Positions 12,439 to 24,999 of a DNA stretch of 64,000 nucleotides are shown here, in pieces; within the stretch, counting starts at the first letter, position 1; each line of letters begins with the position of its first letter. Both the position numbers and the translations under genes were made by a program. This DNA is from Symbiodinium sp. CCMP2592 (lineage: Eukaryota > Sar > Dinophyceae > Suessiales > Symbiodiniaceae). The notes under the pieces were generated by a model, which worked only from the letters and a program-made list of their open reading frames with translations, had not been told where the DNA came from and did no database searches. The stretch spans positions 205,937 through 269,936 of the forward strand of contig CAJNDT010003435.1 of the NCBI GenBank assembly GCA_905221615.1, given 5' to 3'.

Positions 12439-15400
12439 ATAGTAGTAATAGTAGTAATTAATAGTAGTAATTAATAGTAGTAATTAATAGTAGTAATTAA
12501 TAGTAGTAATTAATAGTAGTAATTAGTAGTAATAGTAGTAATAGTAGTAATAGTAGTAATAGTAGTAGTACGTGAAGTCTCAACCTGTGGCATTCGCGGC
12601 ACTCTGGCTTCTGTGCCCTCGCCCCTTCTGCTTTCCTTCTGAACTCCCTCTGACGCCACTGGACTGAAGCAAGGAGTCTGCCCGGCTCAAGTTTAGCTGC
12701 TGCAGTTCCTGGAATCCGGAGTCCCTGGCTTCTTGCCAAAGTTGCCAGAAGAAGGGCTGCAAAGGGTTACCCTTGCCGGGTTTGTGAAATGGCTCCGTTT
12801 ATTTAGAACTGGAATAAGGAACCGACCTCAAGTTTAGCTGCTGCAGTTCCTGGAATCCGGAGTCCCTGGCTTCTTGCCAAAGCCTGCAGCTTTCGAATAC
12901 CAAAGCCTCTGGCTTCTTGTCCAAAGCCACTGGCTTCATAGCTTTCCCAACAGCAAGGCTTCCCATCGGGAGCCCCTCCCCCGGATGAGTTTATTATTGC
13001 CACCCCGTTTATAATTGCCAGAAGAAGGGCTGCAAAGGGTTACCCTTGCCGGGTTTGTGAAATGGCTCCGTTTATATAGAATTGGAATAAGGAACCGACC
13101 TCAAGTTTAGCTGCTGCAGTTCCTGGAATCCGGAGTCCCTGGCTTCTTGCCAAAGCCTGCAGCTTTCGAATACCAAAGCCTCTGGCTTCTTGTCCAAAGC
13201 CACTGGCTTCATAGCTTTCCCAAAAGCAAGGCTTCCCATGGGGAGCCCCTCCCCCGGAGGAGTTTATTATTGCCACCCCGTTTATAATTGCCAGAAGAAG
13301 GGCTGCAAAGGGTTACCCTTGCCGGGTTTGTGAAATGGCTCCGTTTATATAGAATTGGAATAAGGAACCGACCTCAAGTTTAGCGGCTGCAGTTCCTGGA
13401 ATCCGGAGTCCCTGGCTTCTTGCCAAAGCCTGCAGCTTTCGAATACCAAAGCCTCTGGCTTCTTGTCCAAAGCCACTGGCTTCATAGCTTTCCCAAAAGC
13501 AAGGCTTCCCATCGGGAGCCCCTCCCCCGGATGAGTTCATTATTGCCACCCCGTTTATAATTGCCAGAAGAAGGGCTGCAAAGGGTTACCCTTGCCGGCT
13601 TTGTGAAATGGCTCCGTTTATATAGAATTGGAATAGGGAACCGGTGTCCCTGCGAAGCTGCAGCGGTATGTGCTGAACAGACTGCGTCTGGAGCTGGGTC
13701 TGCCACCTAAGGCAGCCTGAGTTCTTCTGTTTCACAGCTCTCTGGATGCCATTGGATCTGCCGAGGGGTGGAGTGAAACAGTCTGGAACTGCACTCTGCG
13801 AGCTAGTACTTCAGTGTCGTCTGTGCCGATCTGCATTCTGCTGGCTGGTTTTCCTCTGAGTTTGAGCATTTGCCAATTGATTAATTACTCAACCTGGATC
13901 CTAATTTTTTGGTGATTTGGGGCCCTGAATATTTTAATTGTCACCCCTTTTATAAATGTAACCTCCCATCTATGATAAGTTGTTTGGGGCATTTGGGCTC
14001 CGCCCTTTAAACTCCTCTTCCGTCCGGAAATTCTGGCCCAGGAAATATTTTAATTATCACCCGGTTTAATAAATTCAATTCAACATTACCCAGGAGCAGA
14101 CTCAAGCAAGTGAGGGCCTCGAAACGCTGGTCTGGGATGATGCCTGCCTTTTGAATGTGGCTTGGCCGCAGACAAATATGTTGAACCCTAGATTTGCTGG
14201 TGCGACTTGCGCCGACTAGCATTGTGCCGCAAACGGTCCAATGTCAGCAATGGTCTTCTGGTTTGTTTTGTTTTAGTGTGAAACTTCAGACATTCTGCAA
14301 CCCTCCAGTCGAACCGTTCTCTCACGGACAACTTGTTCGATCATGACACGTGGGCTCAGGCATCGTGCGAGGAAGGCGCCTTGGCGTTGCGAGGCTTTTT
14401 ATGTTGCTGATTTAGGGTGTAGGTTATGGGGTAATGGATTATCGAAGCACCACAGTGTTACCTGCAGCCTGTTGCAAGTCTGTGCGGACATGGTCCATGT
14501 TGCTGCGTTTAGTAAGCTGCCCACGAACGAGTCATGTCTGGCACAGACCTATGCACCCTGAGCCCTAAAAACCATGACCCAGAAACCTTTGCGGTGCCCT
14601 GTGGAGCTTAGCGCAGAACAAGAGCTTGACATGCCATTGGACCCTAAACACTAGCCTGGTACAGGCCCTTCTTGTACGTCCCCCGCTGACTGCTCTTTTC
14701 GGTGGCCGCCCGACACCTTGATCATACGTACGCAGGCACGCATGCATGCATGCCTGTTTGTTGATCAAGGTGCCTCTTGGCGCCAGCTCCGAGCAAAGGC
14801 GTTCGCCGTGCGAAGGCAAGGAGGGTTGAGGAGGGCACGAGAACTCTTGAAGGGTTTTCCAGGAAACGACAGGTTCAGGAAAGCACCAAGTCTGTTTTGT
14901 GGCTTTCTCCAGGTTTGCAGGAAGATGCCAGAAGAGAATGCAACATGATTTGTGTACCGCGACCTGCGTAGAACCATGCACAAGCCGCATCGGAAATGCT
15001 CGTCTGTGAGGGGAACCCATAAACCCCAAGCCCCTAATTTCCTTAAGCCCTAAACGAACCCCCACACAAGAAACCCTAAAGTCTGCAGCCATGGGAGATG
15101 ACGATCTCCCAGTTGTGGGAAAGGCTCGGGCTCGGGGCAGGTCAAAACTTTCAGAACGGGCATGGCATATTTGCAGGGATCCATAGGGTTGTGTAGGGTT
15201 TAGGGTCTAGGTTAATTAGATAATTAGTGAATATATCTGTTAGTTAGCTAGTCAGTCAGTTAGTTGTTAGTTAGTTACTTAGTTAGTCAATTATTCAGTT
15301 AGTTAGTTTACATATATACACATACATATTGTATAGTTTTCATGTTTGGTGAGAAGCCCGATATATGCTCTGGTCGGGAGCCCAGTTACGCTCAGCAGAA

Positions 15401-17444
15401 ATATATGTATACATGTATGTATATATATACACATACACATGTATGTATGTGTGTATTCATTTATGTATGTGTATATATATACACATATACATAGAGTGTT
15501 GTGTAGGTACATGCGGTTACTTCCACGGGGGTTTGGTATTCCAGATCCCAGCAGCCACATCTCGGAGCTACATCTCGGGCTGTCCACGTGGGAGTTTCCG
15601 AAAATTAGGGGTACCTTATTTTGGGGTTCTGAAGATAAGGATCCGACTATTTAGGGCACTATATGAGGATCCTACTATTTTCGGAAACTCCCATATGGAT
15701 CCTTAAGACCTTAATGACCCTAGACTGTAGGAATTTGAATATTCCTTATTCTGGAGCGGGGTACTATATTAGGGTCCCCCCCTGTTTTCGGAAGCGCCCA
15801 TGTCAGGCCCCCGAGCCCTGCGGCCGAACGCTATCTCGGCCTGGTGCCCTCGATGGAAGTTCCCCGGAACCCCAGGGCCTTCCATGGAACCAGAACCCTA
15901 AACCCCTAAACCCTAAACCCCAGGGGAGATGAGGACTGTCCTTTTTTTGGAGAGTGCAATGAAAGGACTTATGTGTGGTGCATCCTTGAAGGCGACCTAA
16001 AGAGGCCTCAAAGCTAGCAAGCAGCAAGAAGTCAGGGTTTGTTGGTGAGCTGGAGCCATGGAAGTCTGGAGGCTAAGCTTAGGCCCTAAGCACAAAGCCT
16101 ACTGCTTGACTGAGGTAGATGCTTTCTTGGAGCGGCAGCCGCGACAAACCTTCTTGAAGCCACTCAGATGTTCACCGACCGAGGGAAATAGGGTTTCAAC
16201 GAACCCTATAAGCTCTGAACCCTACACCTTTCTGTGGCTTCATATGGCTCCTCAAGGGTCTGTAGGATGGCACCTTGCCCGTCTGAGGTAGATATGTTGA
16301 GGTGCGATGAGACTGTTGATATCATCTTGGTCATCACCAACACTCCCTGCTTGAGCACATGTGCAAACTTGAGCGCACGTGATGTGCCGCGACTACTCAG
16401 TGCTAAATCAGTTGCTTGTTGTCCTATTTCAAGATCTGCTGCGATGCTGGTGACTGGTTACTCTCACGGTGCGTTGAAACCTGTAAACTTTTTGTAGGCA
16501 GCCTCAAACCCAGGAATGGTGCAGGGCTGCTGCAGACTTTTGGGCCCTCACTGGGTGGCGGTGACTGCGGTGACCTCTGTGCACTGCCTGTGCTTGGTCG
16601 GCATCCTATTTTTGAGGGCTTTGGATGGACTGCGGCGACAAGTAAATTGGGGTCCCTTCGGTCGTAAAGCCCCCAAATCACCTTGCACGGCTACTATAGG
16701 ATCGAGAGGCATAGAGCAAGCTTGAGGTGGGTGAGTGTCACGTGACTGAGGTTTGAAGACTGTACTAGAGGGGCCTTAATAATTAGAATAGGGTTTGGCG
16801 GCATATTATGCTACATAACTATAGTAAGGAACCCCCGAAACCTTATGCCAACTATTAAGGCCCCAAGACTAGCTCAGGAGCCAGTCCGAGGCACACCCAT
16901 CGTCCTCAGTTTTTGACCAGCTTAGCTTAGGTCAGTTGTCACAAGCCGTTCACGAGAATCACCCCAGATCTAAGCTCCACACCCTTGATGTAAGTTCGAC
17001 ACCTTGGCAGTACGTTATACTAAGGGGTTCTTCTTACAAGACTGCCAGATTGAAAATCCGTTCCTTCCGGGAGCAGCCTACATCCACGGAGCTTGGAGCT
17101 TTAGAGTTCCTTCTGAGGCCCCCTGCCCGGAGTTCGGCGTTTCGCAGAGATGTCGCTACGACGCCCTCTGGTGGCAATGTGGGTCCTTCCCTACTTGCAG
17201 GATCATGGGACTTAGTAAGCATGGTGACCAGTACCGCAATTGGGGTGACAAGTAGTTATATGTATGGTTTTCCTAGCACTAGCCCCAGTTGCTAAGCCCC
17301 ATGATCCTTGAAGTACTCGCAGATCCCTTTCGGTCTCCCTGGTGCCCGAAGCCTAGGCTCGAAATCCCCAAAGCCGCCAGTAAACGTGGTCCCAACCCAC
17401 AAGATAAGCCTGGACAGGTCTGAAATATAAGTATAAATAAATAA

Positions 17445-17482
<38 letters not shown>

Positions 17483-20400
17483 ATATGTATATGTGTTTTT
17501 TGTGTAGTATATGTATATATATATATATATATATAAATACTTTTTCAGAGAAAAACTAAGAAATACCTGTTCTTGTAAAAAACATACCTTGGATTACCTG
17601 CGGCCCTGGCGCTAGCCCGCCACGTTAGCCTGGGCACTGTACAGGTTTACGACAACGCCGTGGCTGCGCGGCTCTCAGTCCGGAGCGCGGAATCCTACAG
17701 CCGAGTGCTGCGTGAATTCGAACTTTCTCGGGTTCATCGTCGTCACCTGCAGAACCATCGAACAAACTTGGAAGTATAGTTCTAAAACCCTAAGAACACT
17801 ATGTACATGAAGCTAGCGGCTTCATGTCAAAATTCTTAAAACCTCAAAACCGAACTGTAACGCCCCGAAGCCCTAGAGCCCTAAAGTTTGCCCCAAAGCT
17901 TCGAAACACCCAAACCCTAAAACCCCAATGCACTGAAGACCCTAATCCCAAGACTCTTTCTTTGGCTTGACCCGGCTAAACCCTAAACTGATGGAGCACA
18001 GGGTTAAACAGTACGTGGGAGTTTCCGAAAATTAGGGTACCTTATTTAGGGGTTCTTATAATAAGGATCCTACTAGTTTGGGTACCTTTTAGGGTCCCCC
18101 TACTTTCGGTCACTCCCAAACCTTAAACCCTAAACCCCAAACCCCAAACCCTAAAAACCAAACCTTAAACCCTAAACCCTATTTTTGTAAACCCCCAAAT
18201 CTCAAAAGCCAGGCCCTCTACTTAACGAAGCGGGGGAAGCTCGTGGCGGCCCGGCGGATCCTCGATGCGTTCCTGCATCTGCCTGGCCCCCAAGAGAGGG
18301 AATCGCAGAAAGGGTTCCGTAAGGGTTGAGTGGGCGCGTCTTAAGGGCTTTTTGAGGGTTCTTGAAGGCGTATGTTTTGTCCGAGAATATACATGGTGAA
18401 CTCAGCCCCGAAGTAACCCTAAACCCTGGACCCTAAACCCTAAACCTTAAACCTTAAAACCCTAAACCCTGTAAGCTCTAAACTCAGTGATCACTGTCAG
18501 GCTCTATCCGCCGAAGCAAATTCCCCACCTGTCTTTCGGCGCTCGCGACGGCTTGGCTTCAGGCCCTCAGTTCGTTCTTCTTTTGCAACAGGGGCTCCTA
18601 ATCGGAAGTTATAGGATGTTTTGGGGGGTCTAAATAGAGAGTTAAACCCTAAACCCTAAACCCTAAACCCCTAAACCGCTCATAATAATACGGTATAACT
18701 CAGTTATAGGATGACCCTCGCACTCGACCCCAATAACCGGGAGTGCCACAAAAGACCCTAAACCCCGAACCCTAGAACCTAACGACCCCCAGCCGTAAAC
18801 CCCAAACACTAAACCGTAAGTCCAGAACCCTTACAGCCCTATGGACCCCTGAAAGGAACCCTCAAAAGCCCGATAGATCTCTCAAAAGAACCCTGGAGAG
18901 CCCATAGACCCCTTAAAGCTTCAAGGAAGCCTTAAAAGGAAGATCGGAACAGCCTATCCCAGCCGGAGGCCGGTGGCTCACGCTGATCGGATCGTCCTAC
19001 ACTGAGCAGGAGGCGCAGCATACTTTGGGGATCTCAATCTCTCTAAATGGGAGTTTCCGAAAATTAGGGGTACCCTATTTTGGCGTCCTTTTAAAGACTA
19101 TCCTAGTATTTGAGATACTATATTAGGGTCCCCTACTTTCGAAAGGGCTACTTCAGCGGTTCTTAGAAAGGGCTTGGTATCGGGCCTCAATAAAAAAACA
19201 GGGTCTTTGTGCAATATTAGATTGTAATTGTAGTCAGGAATCTTAACCCTAAACCCTAAACCCATAAAGGCCCCTATGCTACTTGAGGGTCGCAGCGTGC
19301 GCGTCGATTCCCTTCAAGACTGAGGCTCTTTGCATAGGTGGTTGTCAAAATTATGGCCCCTTTTTGGGTACACTAAATAGTCGGTGCCGTAGTATAGTAG
19401 GGATCCAAAAAGGGACCATAGTTTTGACAACCACCCGTATGGGTGTTCAGAACGAGCCGAGAGTTTCGGTTTCGAGGGATGCAAGCAACCGTTTCGCCAC
19501 ACGAAGCAAGTCCTCCAGCCGCAAATCCTGAAACTGCGAACCTGAGCTGAACGGAAAATTGCAGAATATTGGTGTAGTGGAGGTGACTGCTGGCAGCTAC
19601 TACGGCAAACACGTCGTGGACGGCGGAGTCGACACAGGCGCGGTCTCAATCAATCATGAATGTCAGAGTTTCAGAGAACAAGCGACCCTGACTAGCCCTA
19701 AACCCTAAACCCTAGACCAAGCCCCGATCCTCCACGCTAAACCCTAAACTCAACCATGAGCACAAGGACCCCTAAAACAAGGGATCCCTCATCGAAAGAA
19801 ACTCCGGAGGTTTCAATGAGCATCTGATCTTGCAACGCTGGGCTCGGAAGTTTCTCCAACCCCTTTTGACCAGACAGTCCCTTTCGAATCCCTTGAGGAC
19901 CCTAAGCCCTAAACCCTTTCTGAATCCTGTACTTGGAGGATCATGGGACTTAGCAAGTAAGGTTATAAGTACCATAATTGGGGTTACAAGTAGTTATAAG
20001 TATAGTTACCCTAATAATAACCTTAGTTACTAAGTCCCATGATCCTTTAAGTAGGACCCTACTACTTCAAGTGCTCAGCTGCTCAAAGCCTGCAGGAAAC
20101 AACGCCTGGGTAGCTCTGGCGCTGGCGAACTTCGCCGCAGCATCGGGGGAGGAATGCTACCTGGAGCCATGGCAAAAGATGCGACACCCAAGGCTCTATT
20201 AGGGTTTAGGGTTTAGGGTTTGGGGTTTAGGATTCTTGTTCTTGCTTTGCCTTCCTTTTTTTGTCAGGACCCCCCCTACTAGGACTATTGCTGTTAGTAT
20301 GACTGTTACTATTGCTGTTGCCATGGCTCTCATTCTCACTGTTACTGTTCCTACTGCTTTGAGTATTTATTATCATCATTTACTCTAGCTATTACAAATA

Positions 20401-23400
20401 CTATTGCAGTTGTGATTACGTTCTCCTAATACCTTTTTTTACGTATTACGTATTTCTTATAATGCGGACTATCATTAGTGTTGTTTGTCGTAGTACTGAG
20501 TTTTCCTACCTCCATCCAGAGTATTTTTTTACAACGTGAATATCACTAGAACCACTGATATCGATTATTGTCAAAAGCCTTCTCAATACCAACGTTATGA
20601 ATATTCGCATCAGTAGTACATGGTCATTGACGGTCACATTCATACTACTCTTCACACCAAGATTGGAATCCCTCTTATGTTATTGTCATTATTCTCTTCC
20701 TCCTTCTTCATCGTGTTGCTGCTGCTGTGTTTGCAATATCTGTTTTTGTTTTTGTTCCTTTCTTCAAGCAACCTGTCGTGAGAATGATTCTACTTTCTCT
20801 TGTTGTCTTCGTCATCCTCGTTTCCGATCATCGCAACCGTTGTTCTTCGTCTGCCGCGGTTCGTTTGGCAGCGTGGATCCAGTGTAGAGCTACACCTCAC
20901 GACAGGAGCCACATGTTCGAAGGAATGTTGGAGCGCCTAGGCTTGGAGCTGTAGCCAAGGTGGCGGCGCACGACATTCTGCACGCGTTGAAGCGCACGGC
21001 CGTTTGCACCCTTGCCTCGGATTTATCGGTGCAATATAGATGCTTGAATAATTGCCAATCTGATTTCTTGAGTCTTAAGGTTCCGTACGATAAGTATACT
21101 ACGACTACCATATACCCCAAACTCTTCATTCCAAGCATTGTGGAAGAAGGGTCGTTTGGAATCCCTTAGTCAAAGAACTGTAGCCTAAAACCTTGTTGGG
21201 CTTCGGAGCCACGGATGACGGTTTGGGTTGTCAACGAGTATTCCCGAACTTTGAGGCTTTATAGTTAAGTTCCAAGCTCCCAACCCCAACCTCCAAACCA
21301 GAACCTTTGTTGTGTCTGCAATGACCCTGTGCGCTTTCTTGTGTGTTTACAGGAGGATGTACATGTCGTGGTTTTCCGGTGTAGGACCCCAGTTGCTATG
21401 TGGACGGTTTTGATAGTTGTCCAAGTCGTTTGATTTTAGGGATAGCGCGGGAATCTTGAGCTTGAGACGCTGATTCAGGAACTTCCTGCTTCTCTGACCG
21501 TCTGCAACCCCCAGCCGTGGACCTACCTGTCAGCCTTCAGCCCGCAAATTCTGAGCGCTGAATCACAGGCAAGCTTCTAAGCTCTCTAGTGCAGGCAACG
21601 ACAAGTTGCTGGGATTCATGGCCAAGCTGAGGCTGGCCTCATGGGTTTAGGGCTTAGGGATGCGGTTTAGGGTTTAGGGGATTTAAACATTAGTGGATTC
21701 AGGGTTCGTGGCTGCAGGTCGCCTTCCAGCACAAGGGGCTGGTGTTTTTAGGGTCCAGGGCTTAATGGTTTGCGATCATGATTTCCGGGCTGCGGCGTGT
21801 GCTTCAAGGTTTTGGCTTTCCCACGCTGGCTGTGGTTGCTTTGCGTCCGGTTTCCCTGCTTGCAAGCGATGCGATGCATACTGCAGGGCTTTTCTGTCAC
21901 TTTTCCTTGTGACTAGGCTTCGTGAAGGGAGGAAAGATGAACCTCGGAGATGCACTGGCGCTATTCTGTGGACCGCTATGCCATGCGAGACACAAGGAAT
22001 GGGAGACTGTGCAAGAGTCTGAAGGTAGGTAGTACCACAGTGTGTTGGCCGCCTTGCGCTCAACAACAAACGGGCGGTCGCCGCCTTGCTTAGCAATGGT
22101 GCTCCTCTTACGAGTAAGTATGTCCCCCCAAGAACGCTTATGATGGTGACGTGCGAAGCCAATGCTTGCCCCTGCAAGGCCATATCCCGCAAACTACCGT
22201 TCTACTGAGCTCCTGGGTGGACAATTCAGTGTGCATAGTCGGGCATCGGGAGTTGAGGGTTCAAGGTTTATGCGAGAATCAATGTCGATAAAGTCCTGTT
22301 GATGGCAGCTGCGTGTTGAAACAATGTATATGTAGCTGCGTGGCATCTCAGCTCAGCTGAACTGAGTTGCAGCCTCGGCTGCAGTGGTAGTAATCAGCTG
22401 CCATTGCGACTTCAGTCAAGATGCCTACGTACCGGCCCGGCGCACATTGCTCAGGGGCGTTGGCTTGCGAAGATGCACTGCCTGCCAACGCAAAGGCACA
22501 ACATCGACATGTACGCACTGGCAAAGGTCCTGGGTGACGAGGTGCTTCCTGCACTGCATCCGTGTGCAAGCTTCCACTAATGCTTGTTTTGCTCTTTGGC
22601 CCTGCTCAGCACTGCACAGTGTAAATACGGTAAAACCCCCTAAAGCTGGAAACCGGGTTAAGGACAATTAGTGCTGAAATTCCCTCTCCATGACTCTCAA
22701 GGTTTGAGGCTATTAGGTTTCCAACTTGTCGGCTTCTACTGTATTTTAAGTTGGCGTAATAGGGATCTATAGTAAATAGCATGGTTTCCTGATGATGGTC
22801 TACCCCCAAGGGTCCAAGTACCCAATAATCATATACTCGCCAAAATCCTACATAACTACTAATCCCAAAACCGATTACCTAATTATCGGGTGCTTTGGAC
22901 CCTTGGGGTACTGTATGTTATCTCAACCAGCTAAGTTCAGGGAGGGCTGAACATCCGCTGCCCTTTAGCCAGAGACTCCAAGGCACGCTCCATTCAAGAA
23001 AGAATTTTAGGGGGGCTATGGAAGGCTTCTTAACCCTAAGGCTCTAAGGACTCATATATTAAGGCTTTTGGGCCCAAAGACCATACTATATAAGGCTTTT
23101 GGCCTATTTTGAGCCTTAGGGTAATATAGTATAGGCTAATAAGATCCTTCATGAAAAAGTTGTTTCCCACTATCATATAGGCAAATAAGTTCCTTCATGA
23201 AAACGTTGTGGAGTCTCTGTGTAGCCTCTGATGCAGGATGCTGCAAATCGCGCCCGTGTCTTCGTCCAAGAGATGTTTGGATTCAACACAAGGCGAGCGA
23301 CAGGGCTCTGAGTCCGGACAAGAGTGCGTGTGCAAGCTGCAGCTTCGGCCTGACCAACAGTACTTTATTATTTTGACTGCTAGAAGATCTATGCTTCTTG

Positions 23401-24923
23401 TCCTGAGAGGTATCCGCAATCTTTTGCCATGGGAACGGACGGCGAAGTACCTTGCGACGTCACGGCCGGAAGGGCGGGGGCATTTCGAAGTCTGGAGTTT
23501 CTGAGCCACTGATCTTGTGATGGTTCTATCTTGTGTGCGCACCACGAAGAAGGCTCTAGTTTTGTAGGCGTCGTCAAACTCCTCCGGCTTCCAAAGCCAG
23601 GAACGCCGAGGCAAGTAGCCAGCCTTCACCCAAGGGTCTGCAACCCCGTTTGAGTTTGAGATAAGACCACCTGCACAGATTAGATTCGCCTGAGAGCGTG
23701 AGCTTTCAAGCTTCTTACATCCTCAACCCGAAATCTCATTTCCCTTTCACAGGCTTTCTTGAGTAGAGCGCTTACAGGGCTCTTTTGGAATACCGTAACC
23801 CTAAACCCTAAACCCCTGCAGAATCCTTAACACGGCTGCAACTTTGTTCGGCCTGCAGTTCATGAAGACGGCGGTGCCAGCGGATGGTGTGTGGCTTGGC
23901 GCAGGACGCATTGCATGACGGGTCCAAGGGTTCAGGCTTTAGGGCTTCAGGGTTTGGAGATTTTCGTTCAGTTCAGGGTTCAGGATTTTCGTCCTGACGC
24001 CCAGAGATTTTTGGTAAATCTGGGTGCGCAGGTGGAGCAGGTGGAGCATGCAAAGCCAGCTCAAAATGTCTCGTGCTGCAGTTGTTGATAGTTGGGCGCT
24101 CAGCCTTATACTTCATACAGTTACGGACCCAGAGAGCCCAATACCCCTCCATCGAAGAACATACGGTTCATTACGCATGGCGTTTTAGTACTGAGCTGCT
24201 TGGTGTCGGGTTTTTCTCTTCGAAACCGTCACGAGGGATGCCGGGTCCTCTACTCAACGCTGATAGTAGCCCTTATGAGAACTCTTGAAAGTTATAGGAC
24301 CGGAGAGCCCCACATGAGTGTGCCTGTGCCTTCTTTATTCTAGTCAAATACAGGCGGTGGTGGCCGTGGTGGTGTATAGATGTGTGCGTGTGCGTGTGTG
24401 TGCTGTGCTGTGCTGTGCTGTGCTGTGTTGTGTTGTGCTGTGCTGGCGGCTGGAGCGGGTTGGTGGGATGGCGGGAGTGCGACAAGGCAAACAAAACCCT
24501 GCGATAGTTTTGGACAAATCCTTTAAAATGAACGCATATTACCAAAGCTTGCCAAGGTTTTGGAATCTACTGGCTGGTGCAGAACCGGCTAAGGAACGCA
24601 AGGCATCGTCTGATTATTGGACTTTTGGGTGCTACCCTACTTGACCCTGGCCATAAACAGGGTGACCAATTCAACCTTTTTGCTACGGACTACAGCCTTC
24701 ATGAAGTTGTGGCCTTTTTCCTTACGGGTTGAGGTCGGGTCTTCGACCGCAGGGCTGTGCTGCGTTGCTTTGCGATTGATTGCTACTGTAGGCCATTTAT
24801 TCTGAGAAGGGGTATTGGTACTTCGGGTTGCATGGGTACACGATGGCACAACTGACGCTTCCAATCCCGTGGAGGTCCACGACATGCGTAGCGAGAGAAG
24901 CATGGCGCAGCATGGCATCGGGC

Positions 24924-24999
<76 letters not shown>

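Larger units (their letters stand above)
10718..17644. other. long intronic/intergenic stretch, repeats only
   Basis: Holds CCCTAAA clusters, a nested palindrome, a TAG/AGT microsatellite, a 273-bp minisatellite, scattered AT microsatellites and MITE copies. The 5' exons of the next gene should lie here, but I could not identify them. One exon-like piece follows CTGCCAG at 11020 ([14 protein letters not shown]) and could be the missing Deg exon or chance. Confidence 0.5.

Noticed and set aside
11968..12474. 168-codon plus ORF ending in a long Val/Ile run
   Set aside because: The second half is the TAG microsatellite; the first half has no recognisable protein features.
12803..13549. Repeated 66-78-codon minus ORFs as a tandem peptide gene
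   Set aside because: They recur only because the 273-bp DNA unit recurs; no start context, signal or conserved protein-level bias was seen.
16310..16345. ILVITN as the Deg catalytic-His exon
   Set aside because: It lacks the following HV, and a far better match (VVTNFHVV) exists at 10655.
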